Assembly (NCBI RefSeq): GCF_029867415.1
Contig: NC_081185.1
Location: 133,073,753-133,137,752 of the forward strand
Direction of reading: 5' to 3'
Length of the DNA: 64,000 bases
From: Vicia villosa
Lineage: Eukaryota; Streptophyta; Magnoliopsida; Fabales; Fabaceae
Shown: positions 35,487 to 48,008 of the stretch, in pieces
Position numbering within the stretch: the stretch's first letter is position 1
How the letters are laid out: each line of letters starts with the position of its first letter
Notes under the pieces: generated by a model
The model's database searches: none
What the model was told of the DNA's origin: nothing
The model's input: only the letters and a program-made list of their open reading frames with translations
Program-made: the position numbers and the translations under genes

Positions 35487-35653
35487 CGGAGCTGCGGAGC
35501 ATACTCATTAATTTGTTTTCTAAGACCTGGATCATGCACAATTTCATTTGGGTTAAATTCATTAACCACTTTAGGCGGTGGTTTTAATTCGGTTTTCAAT
35601 TGCACAACATTCACATTCTCAATACTTGTTCTATCAACCAAAAATCTCTTCAT
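35487..35653 (-). pseudogene. hAT/ZMYM1-like N-terminal exon, copy 2
   Basis: Starts ATG-Lys-Arg-Phe, has an acceptor (TTTCAG) just before the ATG and a donor (G|GTAAGG) at the other end, and codes 55 residues ending near D-P-G-L-R-K-x-I-N-E-Y. This arrangement matches the first coding exon of plant zinc-finger MYM-type/DUF4371 proteins of hAT origin. No later exon is found nearby, so this is a fragment. It is homologous to 13721-13902, where the start codon is lost. Confidence 0.6.
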
Positions 35654-36725
35654 CTCTGAAATTAAATGATCTTAAGTTAATATTCAATTAACAATTACAT
35701 AGTTTATGTAGAGTATAACCTCTTGTAAAAACTATTGTAATAATAAAAACATCTTTTGCATAGTCCAACAAATAAATAACTCTCTGTTTTATTTTACATT
35801 ACTTATTACATGTAAAAACTAATATAACCATTAATAACCAACAATCACAAGACCAAAATCGCATATGCAGTGTTGTAGAATCACTTGATTTTAACTATAT
35901 CGAAATATAAACCACTACCAAATATAATGTTTTATCTCATAAATATAATGTGTGACTCATCTATTTTCCTAATGTAGATAGTATTATATATTTCAAAATT
36001 TTATAAAGATGTGTGAAAAAGAATTAACATAACAGGAGAATGATAACAAACATAAAGCATATTGGCACCAAAAATGTCAAAAAAATAACTTCAAATTTAA
36101 CTAACTCATTTGTTTCTCCTAATAACAAATAGAGCGACTGCGGTTCAGCAACACTACTAGCTAACAGGTAATGATAAACCTTTTAAAATTTTTTTCCTAT
36201 CCTTAAACATGCATAAACACATATATAGACAATCAATTGATCAAACACTTTGGGTGCATACCACTCTAACCAAATTTCACAGCTTCGTGGCTCAAATTTC
36301 ATAGATTTTAGAGGGAAAAAAAGTTGAACAAAAATGGTAGGCACAATTTCTCGGTCAAATAGAGTAAAACTAAATGTAAAAAGCTGAAAAAGATAGGGAG
36401 AGTGAGCCTCACTCACTGATGATGGAGAAGAGTTGTGATAGGAAGACAGGTGTTTCGACGGCGTGCCTGTGGTGTTGTTGCAGAGCAATTCTCGGTGGCG
36501 TGGGTACAGTCGTGTTTCAAAGTCCCGACGGTGTTATATGTGTTTTCTTCGTTCTCCCCCCTTGTTTTCTTGTTCCAGATGTCCTTTTTTAACCTATAAT
36601 TTGTCTTTTTTTCCTACAATTTGTCCCTTTTTTACTTCAGAATCTAAAAAATAACTGGGCTCTTTTTTTATCCAGAGCCTGGACAGTTGCCAGGGTGGCC
36701 GGACGTTAAAACCGCCTATGATTCC
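35654..36725 (-). mobile_element. 5' flank of hAT-like element copy 2
   Basis: Non-coding; the far end (36540-36715) matches the far end of copy 1. Termini are approximate. Confidence 0.4.
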
Positions 36726-37133
36726 TAAGGTGTTGTCCAAAATGATCTCAGTGAAATATTATCCTAGGTCATACTTCTATTGGTTCTTTTAAAAGAAGAA
36801 TGAAACATATAACCATAAGTATAATCACTAAAGAGAAGATCTCGCCATCTCCTTTTGGTTTGAGTCTATCTCTATTAGAATCATCGCAGCATCCAAAAGG
36901 TAAAAAAAAAACAAAATCAGAAATAAAACACAAAATAAAAAGGTATTGAAAGTTAACTATATGAATTTATTCATCTATATTTTCATGAAACAAAAGGTTA
37001 CAATTAGTTGTTTATATGTGCTATTGTGGGCCTAGGAAGTAGCAATAAATTAACTAACAGTAAAGCTAAAAATGAAAGAGAGATAGCAACCTATAAAAGT
37101 TTTTATGCTAAACCCTATATCTAATACTCCTCC
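36726..37133. other. intergenic DNA
   Basis: No gene recognised between the hAT-like fragment and the copia relic. Confidence 0.4.
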
Positions 37134-37740
37134 TCAAGTTGGAGAGTGAGGGTTATGAACTCCCCACTTGGACAAGAATTCATGGGATGTCTTAGCTCCT
37201 AAAGATTTGATGGAGATGTTTGTATGTTGCTGATGTTTTGAAACATGAGTTGTAGTGATGACGCCTGATTGAATATGATCTCTTATGAAATGACATTCCA
37301 CTTCAATGTGTTTAGTTCTTTTGTGGAAAACAGGGTTGGCGGCTAAACGAATGGATGCTTGATTATTGCATTATAAAGGTGTAGGACGTGTGCATGGAAC
37401 TTGAAGAGTATTTAGTAGGTTGCATAGCCAAATAATTTCACTTGTGGTATGTGCCATTGCTCTATATTCAGCTTCACTATAAAAGTAGGAGATGGTAACT
37501 TGTTTATTTGTTTTCCATGAAATTGGAGTGTTTCCAAGTTTCATCAAATAACTCGATGTAGATTTTCGTTTTATGGGACATGATGCCCAATCCGAATCAC
37601 AAAAGTCAACAAATTGTGGATTATTGTTTTTAGGTAAAACAATGCCTTGACCCGAGGAGGATTTAAGGTTTCGTAAGACTCTCATGGTTGCGTCCAATAA
37701 TCTTAAAGAGGTGTTTGCATGAACTAGCCCAACACACAGA
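37134..37740 (-). pseudogene. Ty1-copia RNase H (C-terminal pol) relic
   Basis: The minus-strand frame reads through the copia RNase H hallmarks D-S-D-W-A-S, K-S-T-S-S-Y, W-K-T-N-K-Q, S-E-A-E-Y-R-A and, after a stop at about 37369-37371 replacing a Tyr in the L-Y-C-D-N motif, A-S-I-R-L-A-A-N-P-V-F-H-x-R-T-K-H-I-E, ending at TGA 37134-37136. It is 3' pol sequence only; the RT part is not recognised upstream. Confidence 0.88.
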
Positions 37741-37893
37741 TAAAGTATGTTAATTTTGGCTTTGTGATTATTAGATAAATGAGGTGGCCAATTAATTGTC
37801 TATATTTTAACGGATGGAGTAGGGTGGTCCTTTAGCCAAAGCGAGTTTGTGGTTTACCTCCATTAGGAATGAAGAAGACTTGGAACGAAACAT

Positions 37894-38150
37894 GTTATTG
37901 TTTACCTTGGAAATTGGTAAACAACATTTGTCTCTTTTTAAAGGTTACTTGCAAGATCGACTAGAGAATCTCAAAACAACGCTTTTGATTCAAAGAGTTT
38001 TGTAAGAGTTTTTTAGTACAATTGTTCTGAAAATGAGGTGTTCGACACAGTGTCAAACGCTCTCAACATCGAAGATGGTGTTTTTGTAAATGACTAAATA
38101 GAATTAAACAATAAACGTATAAAGAAAACAACAAAGTTTTGATGTAAATG
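37894..38150 (-). repeat. fragment of LTR family 'TGTTACCC' (reverse)
   Basis: TGTTTACCTTGGAAATTGG and GGTTACTTGCAAGATCGAC match the reverse complement of the end of the solo LTR at 40870-41874. It lies in the opposite orientation; the right edge is unclear. Confidence 0.65.
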
Positions 38151-38299
38151 ACATAACATTAAAATTTACAAGAAAGTAGGTGATTCAAACGTACATAGCC
38201 CTTGCGTGACTCATTTCGCTTGTTCGCTTAGATACTCTGAGTGTTTAGCATACGAGTGTTTGTAAGTTTGAACCCCTAAAACTATGTATAAAGTTCCTT

Positions 38300-38649
38300 A
38301 TTTATAATAAAAAAAGATAACTACCCCATGGTAGTTTTCGACCCACTGAGAATCCACGTACTTCATTCTAACTTCCCCATGAAGACCCACACTCTCCATT
38401 CATATTTCATTTCCCTCCAAAAATATTACTTGCATAGTTTTGGGTTATATAATCTTTGGGCTTTTGGCATTTTTAGGCCCAATTATGACAAAAAGGGGGA
38501 GAAAGAATAGTACATTTTGATGAATATTAAAGTTGCTTGCTTGATTGAACATTTAAAATGAGATGAAGTTTACTTGCTTAATTATTATCCTCTCATAAAA
38601 TTGTTCCATCAAAATACATGGATTTTGTCATCATCAAAAAGGGGGAGAT
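38300..38649 (+). mobile_element. 3' end of SIRE/Maximus-like copia internal region
   Basis: Ends with the polypurine tract AAAAAGGGGGAGAT directly before an LTR start; a second AAAAAGGGGGAG lies near 38490. The upstream boundary is uncertain and no ORF remains. Confidence 0.6.
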
Positions 38650-41600
38650 TGTTAGAACAAGATTGAGAATCTATGTTCAGAATCTAGTTTTGATGATAAC
38701 AAGCATATATTTTGTGAGTAACAATTTTATTACTAATGGTTTCATTTAGTGTGCAGAAATTATGCTTATACAGGTTGCATCAGAATCACAGAAACTGAAT
38801 CAGATATGAAAGAAGAACCAAACATTCCGAAGATTAACTAAAGTCGAGACATCAGTCATCAGATGTTCTGATCTAGAACACGTCAACTGGCTAAGACAGT
38901 AGATCAAGAAGCAAACAAGCGAGATGGAAAACAAGGTTATTTAGAAAGAGCACGCAACATCAGAAGATCATGCAAGAAGAAAGATCAGAAGTTCTTAAGC
39001 AAGAAGTTCTGAAGACACAAGGCATCGACATTCAAAACACAAACATCAGTTGAAGTCATATACAAGCCAATGAAGAATCTACAGCTCAGCATACAAATTA
39101 AGTAAAATATAAAGAGCTTAGAATCTAAGGGAGAGCCGTTAGAAACATCATCACGTGCGAAACGGTTACAACATTTAAAAGGAACAACCCCTAAGGTTGA
39201 AAGAAGAAGCAAGCTACATGCAAAACAATGAAGAAAGAAAAACCAGAATAGCACGCCAACTGACATCAGGATAAGGTTATGCCATGAACACATGCAGCCA
39301 ATCAATACGAAGCATTAAAATCCATACTCAACCCAGATTGCAACGGCTAGATTCCAACGGTAACCACTCATCAAGCTATAAATAGAACCAATCTTCAAAC
39401 TTGATGTGTATGGAGTGACCACGGTATATGGAATCCATCCATCTTACTCAAAGTGAAAAATCAATTTATCCATAGTGCAACTACAAAGTGTAGAAAAAGA
39501 GAAATCTTATGAGAAAATCTGTAGAGAGAAGTTGAGCATGAAAACACAAAAGAAGACATATGAAATCATGCATCAGAAGAGGCAACACATACTCAGTATG
39601 TGATGAATTAATCCTTAGTGTTGTCACACACTAACTATAAGCCAATGTGAAGAAATCATAAGAGAGTGAAAAAGAAATCTATGTTGTTAAGCAATATTCT
39701 CCACTGGAGTTATCAAAAGTTCACTAATACTTGATCAATTAATACATTGCTCACATTGAATTACTTGAGAAACTGAATACACTAAGTCGTTGCTCGAGAA
39801 GTGTTTCATGTTTGCTTATAATCATTAAATGTGTCATCAGCTGTAATAAGCTTCATGATCAGTAGTCAAGAAGAAGATGAAGATCTACGCATGAGAAGCA
39901 ATCACCATGAGAGTTGATGCTCCATATCTGATTGAAGAAGAAAAGAAGATGGTCTTATAAGAAGGAATTAAATTCAAGAGCTGAAGCTCTAATCTCCTTA
40001 CTCTGATGAGAAAAGACCAAACTGAAAGAAGCAATTAATACAAGAGTTGTTGCTTTTAATCTGCTTTCAGAAGAAGATGAAGATCACTTGAAGAAGCAAC
40101 TCAAAATAGAGTTGTTGCTCTAATTCTGCTTAAGAAGAAAAAGATGAAGATCAAAGAAGAAGTTATCTTTACAAGAGTTGTCGCTCTTAATCCGCTTACA
40201 TAAGAAGAAGATCCCACACAGAAGTTGAAGACAAGAATACTGCAAGATATTTTATTCTTGTATTTAAATGTAAAACACATAGAGTTGTTGCTCGTAGTGT
40301 GTTATATCTTAGAAACTTCTTATAGACTGTTTAAGCACCAGAAGTGACTTTAAGTCAGTGTGTCGTAAACATACGTATTGAGAATAGGAGACCATCTGCT
40401 TAATTAAGAAGCACACCTATAATCTCCAGAAGATAGATGAACGTTATATCCTGCTGGGATCCCTAAACGGTTCATCATCTAAGGTTAGTCACAGTGGTTT
40501 GCTGTGCAGGGTTAGTCACAACAGGATGGTTGTGCATGAAGTCAAGGGATGTTATATCTCGGGGAGATCACTGAACAGTCCTATGCAGTCAGTCACGAGC
40601 AGTTGGCTTGTGTAGGGTGCCTGGGTCAATGAACGTTATATCTCGCAGAGATCACTGAACGGGTCATTGTACAGATGGTTAGTCACAGCAGTTGGTTGTG
40701 CAGGATAGTTTGTCACGACGGAGGATCGTGCAGTTGTAATCAAGTTTGGTTATAGTGGATTAAGACCTTCGTTGAGAGGCAAATCACCTGAAGAAGGTGG
40801 ACTGGAGGTAGCCTTAGTTAGAAGGTGAACCAGGATAAAAATGAATGTGTCTTTTACTTTCTGCACATGTGTTACCCTGGGAAAACTCTAGAGACAAAGC
40901 AGAACACATGTCTCCAGCAGAAGACCATTTCCTTCTAACAAGAAAATTTACAAGCAAAGAATAAAGTGAATGTCGAAATAGAAGGGTGTCAAGGTCGTCT
41001 GCATTCAAAGTAGAAAGCGAAAGTCGAATGTAAAGATTCCATACTTAGATTTTCAGACCGAGCCTTCGATTGTAAAAGAGACGTCGAAACTGGAGACGGT
41101 TACCAGAAGTTGCTGAAGCGCGAGAATTCAAATTTCAAAGTTTGAAATGATTAAGGGACGGTTATCATCCCAAGGTCGTGTGTCAAGAGCGTCAAACACA
41201 GAAAGCAGTTGGTGCAAACTCAAATCTTAGCCGTAGATTATGTTAGGTAGTTATTTCATGTAAATCCTATATATAGATCAGAATAATGTAGAAAAAGTGT
41301 GTTCACTATTACAATCAAACCGCTTGCTTACACTCTGCCCAATTTTCGCCCTTAAGGAAACAAGAGTTGCTGAAAGTCTTGATGTATGTGAATCACCACC
41401 TTTATTTTCAATGCAAATCCTTTACCTTTTAATTGTATGTTTAGAAGATTTTACTTATGTGGTGTTCTTTAACCAGCATTTGCTTTGTCTTTTAATTTTA
41501 ATTTCAACCAAGTAGGCTGAGACCGGTTGTTACGATCAAAAAACAACTTCTGAGTCCACGCTGTCTGGTGGTCACGAGTCCCCCCAGAAGGTCAAGGCCA

Positions 41601-42141
41601 AAACGTTCATACTTTTACCAAAAACCAGTAGGTCTAGGTTTGTCCCGTCGGTCACGAGTCACCTGTCGGTTAGATCTAGCATTTCAGTGTGGAAAAACGA
41701 TGTGTTTGTTATCAGTCTTAGAAAACCGTTTCTCAGGCAGACACTTCGACAAAACAGATACAATTCCAAGCTTTAGCACTTGGTCTTAAGATCAACTGGT
41801 CGATCTTGCAAGTAACCCTTAGTTTTGAGGCTTTGGGAGGACCAGCGGTTGTTTACCAATTTCCACAGTAAACAACATGTCATTTTTTAACTTCGAACAC
41901 TCAAACAAAAGTTCTTCAGAACTGTACTGAGCAAGTCAGAAGTTCTGATATCCTTTAGAAGTTAAAATGAACATCTTATTGGTTATGTAGTTCTACATCT
42001 TCATGTTTCCGCAACATCAAAGCATAATCCAATAGATGATTAAACAAAAGAAAGAAAAGACGTTAAAGTAAAAGAATCAGAATTTTAATTGATAAAGAAC
42101 ACAATTCAATCCCCCCTTTCTTGTGTTTTTCTCCACCTTCA
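38650..42141 (+). repeat. SIRE/Maximus-like copia 3' LTR, split by a nested LTR
   Basis: Starts TGTTAGAACAAGATTGAG after the polypurine tract, followed by the TTTTGATGATAACAAG motif common at the start of these LTRs, and ends near CTCCACCTTCA. It is interrupted at 40870-41874 by another LTR. Many CAGAAG/AGAAGTT words and small direct repeats of AGTCACAG...TTGGTTGTGCAGG (40480-40720) fit the family. Size without the insert is about 2.5 kb. Confidence 0.7.
40870..41874 (+). mobile_element. solo LTR nested in the SIRE-like LTR
   Basis: 1005 bp, starting TGTTACCCTGGG and ending ACAGTAAACA, flanked by a perfect 5 bp duplication ACATG (40865-40869 and 41875-41879). A TATATATA promoter lies at about 41271. 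No internal retrotransposon sequence is present, so it is a solo LTR from recombination. Confidence 0.85.
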
Positions 42142-42840
42142 CACGCCACTTTGATTTTTCGTGTTTGGAGGAGTGATAGGCTGAACTTGTATTAGCGTTA
42201 ACGCGTGTTTTTGTGTCAGTTTTCAATCGTGACTCCTCTCGTTGTATGAGATTGAAAACACAGCGCAATGGTGGAAGAGGATCAGAGATGAGGATGATGC
42301 CTTTAATTTGAGCAAATTGGTCGTCGTTAAGACTACTAAGAAACAGATGAATGTGTTAATCATCATCTCTTTTGCTATAAGATTTAGAGGCTCCATAATT
42401 GCATATTGGTATCGGTTGGAGTCCATCAAACTCGTCGAAAAGGCTTTTGAATAAGGTGTAATATTCCGTTATACTCATGTAAGAATCTTTCTGCATAAGG
42501 CATATGGTGCACCATATTTGATGAATGTGTGGTGCATTGATCAGAGCAAGTCGTTCTTCAAGGTCGATCCAAATGTCACGAGTAGTTGATGCGTGAGAGA
42601 TGATTCCATGCAGAATGGGATTGATCGCGTTTGCAATTCACACCATGACCATGGAATCAACATTCTCTCAATTGGGAAAGTTTGCATAATCACAGTTGGT
42701 TTCTAGATAGAACCATCAACGAAACCGAACTTCACCATTACGTGTAAAGCCATTTTCTTGGTTCGAAGCTATGTGCAGTAGATGTTGCCATTCAAGGTTG
42801 CGGAAACAAGAAGGGTTCCTGAATTATCAGAATTATTCAT
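42077..42840 (-). pseudogene. copia gag (UBN2-type) relic
   Basis: Minus-strand translation from the ATG at 42840 begins M-N-N-S-D-N-S-G-T-L-L-V-S and shows the copia gag landmarks K-M-A-L, K-F-G-F-V-D-G-S-I, N-A-I-N-P-I, W-I-D-L-E-E-R, Y-Y-T-L-F-K-S-L-F-D-E-F and C-V-F-N-L-I-Q-R-E-E across several frames, with stops and frameshifts. Its 3' side abuts the end of the SIRE-like LTR. Confidence 0.8.
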
Positions 42841-43849
42841 AACATATGGAGAGTGGCTTGGGTGAATTTAATGTGAAGTGACTTTGATAACATTGCTTGG
42901 TGTAATAGATGAATGAATAATAGTGAATATTATATTGGTGTGAAAAAAATAAGTTTTGAACTAAAGTTATGAAAGTAATGATGACACAGTCAGTGAAACC
43001 TAATCCTAAATATGCAGGGTTGGGTGGGATGATAATGAAAGGAGATTCTATTTCAGAATCATCATCATCAATATCGTTGTGCTCGGATGTCATATTAAAA
43101 GTTACCTATAGATATTTACACATCTATATAAAAAATTACAATGGGTTGTTTATATATGAAATTATGGTGCTAAGTAGCAACAAACTAACTACCCGTAGAA
43201 AGAGAGATAACAGCCTATAAAAATGGTTATGCAAAACACTATCTCTAATAAAAGGAAATAAGGATATACCTTTTGCAAACACTTAAATATGTGTGGCAAA
43301 CAGTTACAATTCTGTGAGTACTAGTTGAAAACATGTTCAAGTATACTGTGACATACATCAATCTAAAGAAGACATAAATCAACCTATATTGACTAGAATT
43401 TTAATGCGTAGAGCTAAAGAAAACATGATCTTTATTATCGTGCGAGTTCAGTGATTATATGAAACGGTTAACAGAAACCAAAACTTCTTCAAAAATATAA
43501 TGTAGTCTTTAGATGGCTTATATGAATCAAACGGTTAACAGAAACCAAAACTTCTTCAAAAATATAATGTAGTCTTTAGATGGCTTAAACCAATAATCGT
43601 AAAAGATTCTTCTTTTAATAATAACATACAATGTCAATACATAATTTTCCTACAACTGAAATTGAAAATGTTCGCAAGATATAGATGTAGGTATAATAAG
43701 AACAAGTTGAAATAGATAAACAGGTTACAAAAAGTCCTTTCAGAGAGTACATATAGATTCAACACTTATGCTGAAATAGCCGTCACAAAAATTATGTATT
43801 AAAAACGCAACATAAGAAGCAGAAGCAAGAAACAAGACTAAATATTAGC
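42841..43849. other. intergenic DNA with a 67 bp tandem duplication
   Basis: No gene. A near-perfect direct duplication of 67 bp occurs at about 43462-43588 (unit AAACGGTTAACAGAAACC through TTTAGATGGCTTA). Confidence 0.7.
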
Positions 43850-44100
43850 AATTTTATAATTGAAAAAAATCAAAACAATTTGTGTATAAAAAGCAATTGA
43901 AGAAGAGAGTATTCTTCATTAAGATAAAATTTCAAAAACAAGAATCACAGCTAATGGTAACAGATCAGTTCAAACAGATCAAGACTACCCTAATTGAAAG
44001 AACCGAAAGAAGAATACAATTACATAATTCCCTGAAATCAACCCAACATTTACATCTAAACGCAGACAGTGCATACGAAACCCTAGACTGAAAACAAGAA

Positions 44101-44481
<381 letters not shown>

Positions 44482-44491
44482 TCAGGTCGTG

Positions 44492-44682
44492 TTTATATAT
44501 GAAGACTGCAAGTGGAAAGAGTATTTTTAACCGTCGATTATAATCCAATCGATGGATGTCGATGGCGATCCGCGTCGTCTCGTTTGGTTTGAGTGCTACC
44601 GTTGATGTTAGAAGATGGACGGTATCCCTTCTTTGATATTATAATGCCCGAATAACGTTTTTCATGCGGATCGATGACGTGG
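44492..44682 (-). promoter_or_regulatory. histone H4 promoter, gene 3
   Basis: On the minus strand: TATA box (44492-44499), octamer CGCGGATC (44567-44574, seen as GATCCGCG) and CCACGTCATCGATCCG (44667-44682). Confidence 0.9.
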
Positions 44683-44710
44683 CAGTATCAAGAAAACACA
44701 ACAAATGATT

Positions 44711-45512
44711 AAAAAGGGTGCGTGATAATATGATTTGTATTTGATGGTAAAAAGAAAAAGGATTTAATAAAGAATTCACCTTTAATAAATAAAACGAGTT
44801 TTTATTTCATTATTTATATAAATAGATACAGATACATGTCATCATTTCATCTGAGATACAAATTGATTCAAATATATAACTAGACGTAAATATATAATTA
44901 ATCACAGTTTTACGGTTAGATTTTTTTTTTATATTTAACTTAGCCGACAAATAATATATATTTTTCTGTATCTTAATTTATTTTGGTCTATTAAAAATAA
45001 TTTATATTGGTTTATTAATTTTTTAAAATGTATTCGGTTACATTTTCATTGGTTTTAATTTTTTCGTTGCTAATTAAATAAAAATGACTAATATAATATG
45101 TTTTCAAAAGTTAAGAAACTAATATGAACTTTTTTAAAATAAGAGGTCAAAATAAATCATCAAGTTAAAACACGGAAAAAAAAAAAAAGATATTAGGCCT
45201 ATTAAAAATGATTAAATATAATTTTTATTACAAATTTATATATCAAGGGACAATCAAGTCGTTGATAAACCCTATTCCAAATTGTATAAAAATAGCTCAA
45301 TCGCAAAAAGATATGAATTGTATATTTCTGATAGTCGAACAACTTGTTGCAGTCATAATGTTTGATAGCAATATGACAGGTTTCCTAGTACACAATAAAC
45401 TTATAGGTTCCTAAGAGTTGAGAAATAAGTGAATTATGTTGAGAACAAGTGTGAGTTTTAAGTCTCACATTACTTAGAAAAATGAAGGTTGAACATTTTA
45501 TAAGTGAGTGGA
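44711..45512. other. AT-rich intergenic DNA
   Basis: No gene recognised. A TAAGTCTCACATTACTTAG segment at 45460-45480 resembles transposon-end debris seen elsewhere in the window (AATGTGGGACTT near 14190). Confidence 0.4.
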
Positions 45513-46590
45513 TGTAAGAACAAGGTTTGTTTAAGCAATAAATCTCTATGTTTTGACAATAACAACACATATATTTTGTATGTAACAATTTAGTTTCTAA
45601 TAGTTTTCTTGAATGTGCAGATATTATGTTCAAAGAGATTCTGAATTGTTGTCCACAAAGAATCATCAGAAACAATCTAGGCAACTCAGAAACACTATTT
45701 GTTGCTGAATGATCATCAGAAGAAGTTACTGTGAACTTCTCCACAAGCTGCTGCTTCAGAAGTTACAAGTAATCAGAAGGAGTCAAAGTCAGAACATATA
45801 CTCCAACATCAGAAATCATAAGTTGAGATTTGTTCGTCAGAAGAGCTGCTGCCTCCATTTCTGAAGACAAAGTCGAAGATTCTGAATACAAATCAGATAC
45901 ATCAAAGGTCAAGTCAATCATAAGAAGATCAGACTCAAGGATATATTGAAGACGAAGATTCAAGAATCAAAAGTTCCTTCATCAAAGGAATAACTCATTT
46001 TCAGATTGGCTGCTGTCATAAATATCTGAAAAGCAAGGTTCCAACTTTAAGGACTCTGAAGCGAAATCTGGACAAGCTACAATGTTAGAAATCTACTCCA
46101 GATCATAAGTCAAGTATCGTTTCTTCAGAAGAGATGCTACTGTAAATTCTGATAAATGAGGCTCTAACTCTCATGGGATAATGATTCTCTCTTCTCTCAA
46201 AGTAGTTTCTGAACTACACATCATAATCATTATCGGAAAGAAGAAGACAAATTAATCTCCTCCAAGCTTACTATTTCAGAACCAGAAGTACATTATATGA
46301 GGATAAGATCAAAAGAACTTGGCCAAGAAGGAAATATTACAGTAGTACATCTCTCAACCATCTATACGTACTATTCCTCATAAGCTGTCTCCCATCAACT
46401 GCAACATATCAAGCTACAAGACGAAAATAAATTATTATTCAAGTACTATCCACAACAAAAGCTTGATTCTATCCGTTAGGAACTAGTCGTTGGGATTCAA
46501 AAGACCTTCTTAACCTTCAACGTCTCTTTTTAAGAACTATATAAGAAGATTGAATCATCCAACACAGGGTAATGACACTTGGAACACCTT
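45513..46590 (+). repeat. SIRE-like LTR fragment (5' part)
   Basis: Starts TGTAAGAACAAGG and follows the start of the LTR at 38650 (TTTTGACAATAACAACACATATATTTTGT, then TGTGCAGATATTATG). It reaches a TATA-like AACTATATAAGAAG near 46540 and then loses similarity. Confidence 0.65.
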
Positions 46591-47908
46591 TGTTATTCAC
46601 ATCTATGCGTAGCCTTTGATGTCGCTGACATTGCTACAAAAATAGATGTCACGGTTATGTTCTTACTGCTATAATGGTTGTTGTCGTTGCAGTTTTTAAT
46701 TGTGATTTGCTACAAAAATAGAATTGTCCTAACCTATTAACCAAGATGTCCCATGAGTTGGGTAAGACATGTTGGTGGTCTATCGTGGAAGTAAGATGAG
46801 ATTAAATAGAATTCTATAATTAGTTATTTCTCTAGTGAAGGTTGTACACTACAATCAAGTGTTATACAACGACCAAGGGAAGTACTAAATGTGTATAGGA
46901 AAAGAATTTCATAAATTTGCACTTGGAATACCTAATGTGAATGAGATGTAAGGACTACAATTGCACAGTGATTGGTAGAGCGACAAAGTCAACTCATCTG
47001 TTTCACTTTAAGTTGTCTTTGAGGTTGATATGACTTCACAACATGATTAGCAGCGAGTTAAGATACATGCGAGAAGATGTGTATGTCAAGATATTGTCCT
47101 GGTCATATACTCTATTACACAAACACAACCTTATAAAGGGGTAAAGGGACAATGATGGTCCATACATTATGCTCGACTATGAAGGACTCAGAGTAGTCAG
47201 GGTCTACGAATTATAAGGAATATATGTCTAGAATGAAATTTCCATATTGTGAGGATATCATGATTTAGTCAAACAACCCAAACAGAGGATATGAAGTACC
47301 TCTAAAGTCTCCATTGGACCTAACACATATGTACTTACCAAGAAGTCAAGGTTGAGGGTGATCGAGATTCATACATCTAATAATTTTGAGAAGGGGGTGT
47401 TGTAGTACGAAAGTAACCCTTGAATAACATGATGCATTTTAGCAAGAATCAAAGAAGCTCAAGATTTGTATAGAGAAAATTCATATGTGTCGCGAGTCAG
47501 ATTATGGAACGCATGTCATAAGATCTAGAACTGGTAGGATTACATTAAGAATTTACCTAACATTGAACTTGAGATTGATCATGATAATCTCTAAGTTAAG
47601 ACGCATACACACTTACTAATATCATGCAAGCAGGATGCATTGAGATTAGCATGAAGAAAAGTGATGGTTAACTATGTAGATAGAATGTGACTCTTTAAGT
47701 AAAGACGCACATACACTTACCAATATCATGCAAGAAGGATGTGTTGAGATTTACATGAAGGAAAGTGTTGGTTAACCATGTAGATAAATTGTGACTCCAA
47801 GGATGAGTTAGGGAAGTTTATAGCCACTGAATTGCGAGCTTAGACAACAAGTAATACCAATCCAACTTATAGAGAGAGAATAAGAGTGTGTCGGCCGAAC
47901 CTCTAGCG
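46591..47908. other. unassigned repeat-like DNA
   Basis: No ORF with known motifs. A direct duplication of about 101 bp lies at 47590-47797 (AAGACGCA, ACACTTACYAATATCATGCAAG, GTGACTC). Probably retrotransposon-derived; not resolved. Confidence 0.4.
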
Positions 47909-48003
47909 TGTTGGAACTAAATTTGTTCATACTCCTTGGCTTTTGATGATTATAAAGTACTTAAAGATCAATTACTAACATTTGTTTAAGTGTGTTGTGC
48001 AGG
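47909..48003 (+). repeat. short LTR-like fragment
   Basis: TGTTGGAACTAAATTTG...TTTTGATGATTATAAAGTAC...GTGTGTTGTGCAGG resembles the first 100 bp of the SIRE-like LTRs. It is cut by the Athila-like LTR at 48009. Confidence 0.45.
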
Positions 48004-48008
48004 ATCAT

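Noticed and set aside
36183..36654. ORFs on both strands near hAT-like copy 2
   Set aside because: Low-complexity T-rich sequence, no motif, and no conservation of the frame in copy 1.
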